Shown piece after piece: positions 52,330 to 61,600 of a DNA stretch of 64,000 nucleotides. The translations under genes were made by a program, and so were the position numbers. The DNA is from Henricia sp. BOLD:AAB3569 (Eukaryota > Echinodermata > Asteroidea > Spinulosida > Echinasteridae). The notes below the pieces were generated by a model, which did not search any database, was not told the DNA's origin, and saw only the letters and a list, made by a program, of their open reading frames with translations. The stretch spans positions 868,001 through 932,000 of the forward strand of contig JBBELK010000217.1 of assembly GCA_037783545.1 (NCBI GenBank), written 5' to 3'. Position 1 is the stretch's first letter; the number at the start of each line of letters is the position of its first letter.

Positions 52330-53027
52330 GTAAGTGCAACCAATTCGCTTTTCTTGCTCTGTTTGCCGGTTATTACTCGAGCCACGTGGGTCATGAAAAA
52401 TGCCCACCAAAATGGTGGATGGAAGGCGTGACGTCACCGGAAATCAATCAATTGGCTGAGAGCACGTCACATGATGGGCCAGTCTTAAAAATGTTTTAGC
52501 CTGGCACACGCTTAAGTCAGTTTCAAAAACTGGGTTCATTGGTAATGAGTATACCCAGAGATATCAATATTGAAAATTGAAAAATAGTAATTTGCCACGA
52601 GGCATCTGCTTTAGACAGGAAATTTAATAAATTACAACAAAGCCCTAATAAAATCCCACATTTGAAGTTTTGCATAGAGTATTACATCACAATACTCATC
52701 GTAATTGGCTGAAATAATTGTACAAATTACGCCTAAATCTGAACTGTTGGCATCTCTGGTGTACCACTGTGCTTTGCAGCGCTGCTCAGCTGGTACATGT
52801 AGAGCATCTGCCTGGTGAGTCAGAGGTATCGACTATGGAAATAGCATAATAGCTGGGACTATCATCTGGCAATTTGAATTTAATTTCGTAAAAGTTACGC
52901 AGCACATGTCAAATGAAACTTACAATTCTTGACATGAATGCAAAATATTGGCATTTGCAAAAATGTGCACTTACGTTTGTTTTGGTTGAGCATCTGTACA
53001 GTACATGTACTTTTACACAGAGCTAAA
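52330..53027. other. Intergenic; CRE-like site and tRNA-like scrap
   Basis: GTGACGTCAC at 52428-52437 is a perfect CRE-type palindrome. At 52786-52830 GCTCAGCTGGTACATGTAGA, GCATCTGCCTGGTGAGTCAG is a decayed tRNA-like SINE head. Confidence 0.45.
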
Positions 53028-53273
53028 GGGTCTTTCTATAAATTAGGGGTCCAAAAGTGTGACATTTGGTGTCCCCCGTTACACCTGATATGTGTTATTT
53101 TTCGTACAAAAATCATTAAAATGGCTTTTAAACCATTTTGTATGAATTGTACTTTATGTACTCACTTATTGAGATGGAAAGTATTTAGAGGAATGTGTCC
53201 TGAATTTACAAAAACAAGATGTAAAATGTAACGGTGGACACCAACATTGGACCCCTAATTTATAGAAAGACCC
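53028..53273. mobile_element. MITE E, copy 4
   Basis: GGGTCTTTCTATAAATTAGG and CCTAATTTATAGAAAGACCC are perfect ends. The flanks (GCTAAA / TAAATA) suggest a TAAA target duplication. It is nearly identical to 37071-37313 inside. Confidence 0.9.
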
Positions 53274-53726
53274 TAAATACATTTTTGTTCTCACCAACTG
53301 CTCAAGATAGTCGAGTTTGTGAGAAACAGGTCTGCAATAGTGACCGACAGTTGGAACCCTGATGCAGAAATGAAGCATTCACTGGACCTTACAATTTGAT
53401 ATCAATTGATAACACATTTAGCACCATTATACACTTCACGGTGCATGATCACAGTGATTTGTGCCATCTCATGTGCCTGTGTGTGGACTCATGCACAGCA
53501 TGTTGAGAGCTCAGTACTTGAGCAAGCAACCAAACTGAAATAAATCAACATCTTGCCAGTTCACTGCATTGCTACATTAAATTGCATTAAACTTGGCAAG
53601 ATACTGCATCCACAGTCAATTCAATGTATTATCAGCAAGTCATGTTGACAAATACATTACAGAGTATCAAATGCTACACTACTCAATAGGGATATTGGTA
53701 TGTTGTCAATTTTGAAATGACTGTTT
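53274..53726. other. Intergenic, nothing recognised
   Basis: No feature can be supported. Confidence 0.55.
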
Positions 53727-54065
53727 TTTATTATTATTATTATTATTTCTTTCTGGTATTCATACCAAGGATTCCTCAATAGTGCTCATTGCACTGTCAC
53801 TCGCAAGCGTGAGGAAACCCATGAAGAATTAGAATTAGAAATGGCCAGAGACACCGGGGATGATCCCCCTTGCTCTTTACGAAAAAATGCTCTGGGATCT
53901 TTAGAGTGCGTTTCCATTACCTAACACACTGGACCAACGGCTTTACATCCCTTCCGAAGGAAGGGCACAGGTACCGTTGCCGTGGGGAGGTTCGAACCTG
54001 CAACCCCAAGTTTTCACCTATGATTGCGAGTCAATGACCTAAACCGCTCGGCCATGGTACCCCAC
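53727..54065 (-). mobile_element. SINE-B copy
   Basis: The (ATT)n tail is at 53727-53748, the body carries AGGATTCCTCAATAGTGCTC, ATTGCACTGTCACTCGCAAG and CACTGGACCAACGGCTTTAC, and the tRNA-like head (minus) is at about 53990-54060 with GGTTTAGGTCATTGACTCGC and GGGTTGCAGGTTCGAACC. It is closely related to 58573-58947. Confidence 0.85.
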
Positions 54066-54422
54066 ACCTATTCCTGTGACAAGATGTGTCTGTCATGCAG
54101 ATGCAATTGTCTAATCATATACAAAATCATTCAAGTGGAATGCATACCCTCAAAATATCTGCGTACACACCACAATATCCCTAACTCATAGTGTTAACTA
54201 AAACTGTCAACAGTGACGTGTGTGCAGGCTGAGCAAATGCTATGAAGTCACTTATTCAACAGGAACCTTGTACATGTATTATCCGGAATGAAAATAATTA
54301 AGGACAGAGGACTAGAAACCAAGCATTTTCCTTGTTACAAGCAAAATGTTCAGTTAAAGAGTTCTTTTATTTTTGGGGTCTGACTGTATTACAAACTGCA
54401 GAAATGCACTACGGTACATGTA
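54066..54422. other. Intergenic, nothing recognised
   Basis: No feature can be supported. Confidence 0.5.
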
Positions 54423-54771
54423 CTTAAGCATACCTGCCAACATAGCCGAGTAAACAAAATCAGATTGTAGTGAAACTTGCAACGGTCGAGTTGGTACAGC
54501 GGTCGAGTTGGTACAATGGTTAAGTTGACCTAGTACTGCACCCGTTTTCATGTACGCGGCACATGCTTCACAGTTGGGTTGTTTCTTGTACACTGGTATG
54601 GTCGGTGGATAAGTGCTAGACTCAGTCAGCGTCGGCCACGAGCAATGCATGGTGAAGCATACTGTTCTGTGTACATGCAGTGCGGTCAAAAATCATGGTA
54701 CTCTCGCTATTTATTTTTCTCTCCTGTTTTCAAAAATCGTACTGTTCCAGACTAGTTGGCAGGTATGCTTA
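54423..54771. mobile_element. Element with AAGCATACCTGCCAAC ends
   Basis: TTAAGCATACCTGCCAACAT at 54423 and GTTGGCAGGTATGCTTA at 54755-54771 form inverted repeats of about 17 bases. The interior has two GGTCGAGTTGGTACA repeats. A 139-codon frame (54613-55032) starts inside and runs out of it; it has no recognisable domain. Confidence 0.65.
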
Positions 54772-55560
54772 TGTAGTAAAATAAATTCCAGGAAAAGAAA
54801 CAGTCTTCTGTCAACTGTAGAACATGCTACAGTTGACAAATTTTCAGTTTTGAAAATGTCTTTTGTAATTAAGTTGACATCGAAAAATTCACATAGCAGT
54901 TACATTATGCATGAGTGCATCAAGCTTGTGTGTGCTGAAAATTTCCACTCGCGGATTGACTGCTTTTTAAAAGAAAAAATAGAGAAAATTCCTGCGCTAC
55001 TTTTGACGCACAATAAAAGATGGCAAAAATAAAGACGACATTTTTCCACCTAATTTTTTTGCAAATATACACGTTGTGGCATGGCCCCTGCAATGGCCAA
55101 TTATAAATACGCCTAGATTTTACAGGCATTATGTTAAAAACCCTACAGTATATTACATAGCGGGACCATTTTATAGAAGTTCAGATTTTTTTGTTTTGGA
55201 TATATCTTCCACAATTGTTTTGTTTTGTTTTGTTTTTCAGTTAGTGCCTGTGGGACATAAAAGTTACATTTTCTCCAAGGGAAAATGACATCACAGATTT
55301 TTTGCAAAATGACCTAGAAACCCATGATTTAAGAATACCATTCATTTATTTCAATTTACCACTGGTCATTTATATTATAATCTACCTTTTTCTAGTCTTT
55401 GTACATGGCTGGGATGGTTATCATCAGACATTCTCGTGCCCAAGTTGTGTTAACTGTAAATGAAAAGAAGAAAAAATTGTAATATTTCACCAAAAAACAT
55501 GAACAGGGTTAATTTTAAATTTCTGCTAAAATGCGTTTTGAAAATTAAACAAAACACCCG
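54772..55560. other. Intergenic, unsupported frames
   Basis: The tail of the 139-codon frame ends at 55032. A TTTTGTTTTGTTTTGTTTTT run lies at 55217-55236. No domain or splice support is visible. Confidence 0.5.
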
Positions 55561-55762
55561 AGGCCAATATTATGGCGCTGTTAAGCACAAAAATGTGCTC
55601 AGCACAGAATTTATTTGCTTTATTTTGCAAAAGTGGGTTGCCAGCCAAAATCGTATGTGATGTGTAACTAATATTTCGCTACTGTTTTTCAGAACATACA
55701 TGTAATTTGACATACTTTGGCGGGTAACTCATTTTACAAAGAAATTTTGTGCTAATCAAATT
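55561..55762. mobile_element. Element F, partial copy
   Basis: GAGGCCAATATTATGGCGCT, TTAAGCACAAAAATGTGCTC, CAGAATTTATTTGCTTTATT and TTGCCAGCCAAAATCGTATG match the left half and centre of 60505-60740. The right end is degraded. Confidence 0.7.
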
Positions 55763-55789
55763 GTTATGCCTACCAGCTCTTCAAAGCAC

Positions 55790-55877
55790 AATACATTATA
55801 ATGTAGTGCACCTGCATCCCATATACCACGAAGGCGAAGGCCGAGTGATATATGGGATGCAGACGCACTCTATTATG
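55790..55877. mobile_element. Palindromic element
   Basis: ATTATAATGTAGTGCACCTG, CATCCCATATA pairs with TATATGGGATG, CAGACGCACTCTATTAT. The stem is about 35 bases with a loop CCACGAAGGCGAAGGCCGAG. Confidence 0.75.
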
Positions 55878-56192
55878 CCGTATACAACGAGTGTGGTAAC
55901 TTATTTATCGTCAAGCAAACTTGACGCACAAACGCGCAGGTGAGGGCGAGAAGTGTAACATGCAGAGAATCACGCGCATAACAAGTTGCATCGAACGCCC
56001 ACGCGTCAAATTTGAATTCGCAGTCATGTAGTATGCAGCTCCGTGTAGGGGACGCAGTGCATTTGGAATACCAGGGCGCAATACGCAGAGTGTGACATAA
56101 AAATCGGAAGGGGTACACAGTACAATGTCACACTGTTGTTGCCATGGATCCACCAATCAGAAACACAGATTCAAGTTTGCTTGAAGATAATA

Positions 56193-56198
56193 TTTATT
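56193..56198 (-). promoter_or_regulatory. Possible polyadenylation signal of SCFD1
   Basis: AATAAA on the minus strand, about 265 bases downstream of the SCFD1 stop. Between them lies a poly-C run on the minus strand (plus-strand G at 56251-56266). Assignment rests on position alone. Confidence 0.4.
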
Positions 56199-56462
56199 AG
56201 CCAGTCACGAAGACTGGATATGTTCTGCTCTGTGCTAAAAAAAATTATGTGGGGGGGGGGGGGGGGAAATACAATAGGATTACAGTGTGTTTCAATAAGT
56301 TTCCACGAGACTGCGACAGAAGTTCCAATAGGACAAGCAGCCAATTTCACAAAAAGTGCGTAGCTTGCACAACTTTTGAAAATAACATTACTTTCGTGTA
56401 ATTATCGCAAAAGTATTGCACAGCTTATGCAATAAAATGTAATTGTGTATGCTTTCATGACT

Positions 56463-56555
56463 TTACCTTACCTGATTAAGGAAATGGTCTGCATTGAATA
56501 GCTCACTGCATCCATACGTTATCTTCTTCGCTGATCCCGCTGTGCTGGACTTGCT
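56463..56555 (-). CDS. SCFD1: SCFD1 terminal exon
   Basis: The exon follows TTGTTGCACAG. It reads SKSSTAGSAKKITYGCSELF, NADHFLNQVR, stop (TAA at 56463-56465). ITYGCSELFNA matches the C-terminal block of Sly1. Vertebrate Sly1 continues a few residues (QLSQLG-type) beyond FxKQ. Here CAG/GTAAGG forms an ideal 5' splice site nine bases before the TAA, so an alternative further exon is possible. Confidence 0.85.
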   Translation of the reverse strand, partial: SKSSTAGSAKKITYGCSELFNADHFLNQVR

Positions 56556-58576
56556 CTGTGCAACAAATACAGAATTAGCCTTTTAGAAGTTTGGTGGAAC
56601 AAAAGGAGAGGGTGCAATTTTATTTAGGTTTGGATTTTATGTACAAATGTATTTCTTACCAAAAAACTTGATTTGCCTGTTGTAATTATAGTACAGAAAT
56701 AGAATTGCAAATAAAATAAATAAGTGAACTATGCAGTTATTTTGGATTTACTTCAAATTCATACCTCTAGACCTTTATCACGGTGCGGCCATCTTCCCTT
56801 TTTTCCTATTAAAATGAAAGTAACCAAAACGAGGCTTGCAGAAAAAATAGTTTGGTCCCGTGTTGAAAATGTTCATTGTGTGCATCACAATGACATATGC
56901 GTAGCGCGATCTAGAAAACGCGCAGCGCGGACAGTAATTCCCAATGGGAGATTACACGCGCTATCGCGCGGTAGCGCAGATGCACTGATCATAACCTACA
57001 TGTACTATGGGGAACACAACATATATCTGCGTACACCCCACAATATCCCTAACTTATTGAGAGTAGCGTATTTTTTATGCTGTATTCTGTTGCATTTACC
57101 ATGTTTAACCTGTAGCTTTGTTTGCATGCTGTTTTACTGAACTGGGTTTCTAGCCAAAGCATCAAAGTGGCCACCAAGTATATATCCTTTGCACTGGCAG
57201 CCATAACAGGAGGCAAGTTTTCAAATTGAAATGTGACGACAATAAATCCACAAATAAAGTGCCTACTCGTGAATGGCACATATTGACAATGTGACTGTCC
57301 CCTGTCATGGTCGCCTGTGCAAAGGTCTATAATGTTAGTAAATGGAAACGGTAAAAAAAAAAATCTTCATTAAAAATCCAACCAAACCCTTTTTATAATT
57401 ACCTTGACATAGTCCATGAGATTCTGGTACTCAATGTAATTACCACCTCCTACTACAAAGACAATAGCATCCTGGAATGGAGTCTTGTTCCTGGGAATAG
57501 ACGAACTGAAATGATCAAAGGAAACAAAAATCTAAATTTATGATATCACAAGATGAAACAAGAACTTTGATTCTGGAAAATGTCGATTTGAATTTTGTTG
57601 AAGGGGGAAAGGATTTACATGCCTCTTTTTTAGAGCCGAGCAGAAGTTTCAGCTACAAAGATGCAGCAATGCTTCAGACAACTTTTAATATCTATGCATG
57701 GTTTTTATGTTAAGTGTATCATTAATAAATCATTAAATCATTAAATCATTAAATCAGACTGTAGTTATATAAATACAGAATCTTTTTGTCTTTTGTTTCA
57801 TAAACTGTTAACATTTTGTTCAAAGTGTTATATAAATATAAACAGGTCAAGAGTTATCATGAAAAGAGTTACCACAAATACAAGATGATTTGAAGAAGTT
57901 TCATGCTACGAAGGTGTTACGCCAACCACATGTACGTACCTGTCAGTAACCCTCAGTAGCTTGGGATCAAAGTAGAGATAATCATCCGTTTCCTGAAACA
58001 AGCCAACAACAAATATTTAGGTTTCCACGTTGTACTCGAGTCCATCACAAGTTCGGTGATAATAAAATCACAAAGTCTAAAAACTTTTCAAAAAACATCT
58101 AAAGACCCACTTGTTTAAATTGGCTTTTCAGTGACTTTTATCAACCAACTGACACACGGCTATTTTTTTTACCATTATATTTTCTTTTGCATTAATTTTG
58201 ACTGTTAAGCGCATTGAGAGATCTAGTGGATTTGAAATGCGCTATATAAGAACTTGCTATTATTTTTCTATTGTATCCAATGGGCCGACACTTTTTGTGT
58301 AGAGTCCTATAAGGGCGACGCGGTTGGTTAGGGCGACAATTTGGCGTAGCCCCAATATTTTGGAAGTCAAAAACAATTTTTTTAGGTCAAAAACCATCTT
58401 TTTAAAATCGAGAACCATTTTTATTAGGTCTAGAACCATTTTTATTAGGTGTGGAACCATTTTTGGAAGCTTTGGGTTACAGAGATTTGGTGTCCAATCG
58501 ATGTCTTTTAGCCGAAATTTCGGTGGTCGTCTGGCAAAGTTTTACCGGTGGGTCGCCCCTTTGTGGCATTAAGAGA

Positions 58577-58613
<37 letters not shown>

Positions 58614-61600
58614 TCTTTCTGGTATTCGTATCAGGATTCCTCAATAGTGCTCATTGCACTGTCACTCGCAAGCGTGAGGAAACCCATGAAGAATTAGAAA
58701 TGGCCAGAGACACTGGGGAATCCCCTTGCTCTTAACGAAAGAATGCTCTGGGATCTTTAGAGTGCGTTACCATTACCTAACACACTGGACCAACGGCTTT
58801 ACATCCCTTCCAAAGGATGGAGCAAGTATGGTTGAGTGCCTTGCCCAAGGGCACAGGTACCACAGCCGGATTCAAACCCGCAACCCAAAGTTTTTACCCA
58901 TGATTGCGAGTCAATGACCCAAACCACTCGGCCACGGTATCCCACAAGGACTAGAACCACAGGACTAGATATTTCAAGAAATTTCCATTTATGACATTCA
59001 ATACAAACCAACCTGGTTGGATTTCAGTTCCATCAAGGCATCAACTATACGTGTTGCTGGCAAATTCTGAAGAAAAACATTTGAACAAAGATGTAAGCAC
59101 TTTCAATCCATCCAGGTCTCAAAAGGGAAATTTTAATATTTTTATGTAATAAAATTGCAGTACAGTATCTGATTTGTCATTTTTATGACAATTGTTTTAA
59201 TGCAATAAACTTGCCACAGAAATGGTAACAGACTGATCCATATACAAAAGCGCCTGGCAACTTTAAAGTGCACACAATCATCAGATAGTTTAGGTCTTCA
59301 AAAGGCCACATAGATTGTCGTTGACCTCCAAAATAATTGGTTGTTGGAATTTATGGGAGTGGGGCACACATTTCTGGATCAGCAGCCGATTTTACGAAAC
59401 CCATACTGCGTAAGCCCACTTGCGCAACTTTTTATTGCACAAGCTACACACTTATTTCGTGAAGTCGGCTGCTAGTCTGCACAATGCGTCTCACATGCTT
59501 CTTGACTACAAAGTTCTTGACTCCTTCCATGACAAACTGGGACCCAGTGCTCATGAGCTTAGAGAACATACTGATGGTCTTGGTGCCTCCGCCCCCGTAC
59601 TGACTGGGGGCTGTCGTCATCTTAGTGTACAATCTAAAGGAACAATAAACAAAATTGGTCCTTGCAAAAAAAATTTGAACAAAAATTAATCATTTTCTCG
59701 GTCTGCAGAACGTTTTAGCTATGGAATAAAAAAAAGTCTTTACGAGCCTACTGGCTGATACAGCTGGTACTCGTCACCGGTTTCTATGTCATTTTTTTAT
59801 TTAATGAGTTTAATGAATTTCAATTCGCAGCTAGTAGGCTGAATTACATAAAGCTTACAAGTATATGTGCCACCTAAACATCAAAATACATATGTGGGTG
59901 GCACCACTGGCAGCCAACGGCCAGAGACACAGGGGAATCCCCTGTTAAGTGCGTTCCTTGCACATTGGACCAACGGCTTTACAAGTGTTTAAGTGCCTTG
60001 CTCAAAGGCACAGATACCAAGGCCGGGTATCGAACCCGCACCCAAGTTTTCACGAGTCAGTGACCCAAACAACTAAGCCACGAATGGAGTGAACAGGAGC
60101 GTTGCTACTGATAAGTGCTACACCAAATACTGTATTCATAAGAATGACAACATATGGCTGGATAGATCAATAGCTAGACCAAAGAAAATGACAAATTTGG
60201 GTTCAAGTTCCGATGTCATTTTTTTGTCTGCTTTATATGAAATGATAGAAAAGTTATAAAGGAAAAACTCACTTCCATCTCTTAACATACTGCAATGGTG
60301 CCAAATTGCAGCCTGCAGATTCTAGCGCTATGGAGTACTGGTCAAGCTCTGCCTGAAGAGAGCAAGGACGGCAAAAAGTACAGAAAATAACAGAAAACAT
60401 TAAACAAAAACCAAAGAAAAGAGAAGAAAATATTGGTGTTAATATTGGTGTTAATATTTGTGAACAGCTGTACTCTGGCAATGCATAGACATTTTGGCCG
60501 CTCTGGGGCCAATTTCATGGCGCTGCTAAGCACAAAAATTTGCTTAGCACAGGATTTATTTGCTTTATAAAATGGATTACAAGCCAAAATTATACACCAA
60601 CTTGTGTTCTTCGCAAGAGTAGGAGAATACCTTTCAATACACATCACTTACGATTTTGGCGGGCAATCCATTTTTGCAAAATAAAGCAAACAAATCCTGT
60701 GCTAATTTTTGTGCTAAGCAGCGCCGTGAAATTGGCCCCAGGTAGATTTAGCTTACTTGTGGTCAACATTTATGGAAAAACCTATCTACATTTTAAAGTC
60801 TCTCAAAATTGTCGTTGGTGATAACTAAAAACACGGAATCGTATAATTTTCTGGAAACAGTGTGTCCATGGAGCTACAAATTATTTTACTTTATTTCATT
60901 TTCAAATTTGCAGTGCTTTTGTTCCAAGATCTGTTGTTCCAAGATGTTCCAAGATTCACCCCCCCCCCCCCCCCCCCCCCACAATCAGGACATCCAACTT
61001 ACATCACTCAGACTGGGCGTGCAGATGAAAAAGATGATAAATAATCTCATTTTATCTTCAGGCGATCCTGCATCAGGGTCCGTTATCACGTCCATCAGTG
61101 ATTTATCCAGCGATTGTTTACTCATTAGCTTCTCTTCAAGCTCAAAGTAGACATCTAGTTTACGGGCCTGTAAGAGTAGTCAGTGGGAAAAATATGCAAT
61201 AAGGCTAATAAAAAAAATAAAAAAATAAACGTTTGTATTTGGTAACGTGCGAGCATTAGGTTTTTAGAAAGAATTTCGTGCATTACATTTTTTTCTTAAC
61301 AAATTAAATAATAATTATAAAAAAGTGCACCTGTACCTTCAGAGGTAACTTTCTTTAACTTATTTTATGGCCTTTTATGCAAGAACAATGTCTTCTTTTC
61401 ACAAAGAATAAATAAAAGATAAAGTATCACTTAAAAACCAACTTAAGTAATTAACTGCAGAAGTTTTTGTATACTTCTTTTCGACAAGGGCAAGTTCAAG
61501 CGGTGGTTCTTCTTCTTTCGTATGATCCCCTAAATGTTGCTAAGATTAGCCGACTTAAGTCGTTGCCCTGTAGCCTCCTGGGAGGTTCATTAGCACGGCC

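Noticed and set aside
54613..55032. 139-codon plus-strand frame
   Set aside because: It begins inside an inverted-repeat element and has no recognisable motif or upstream exon.
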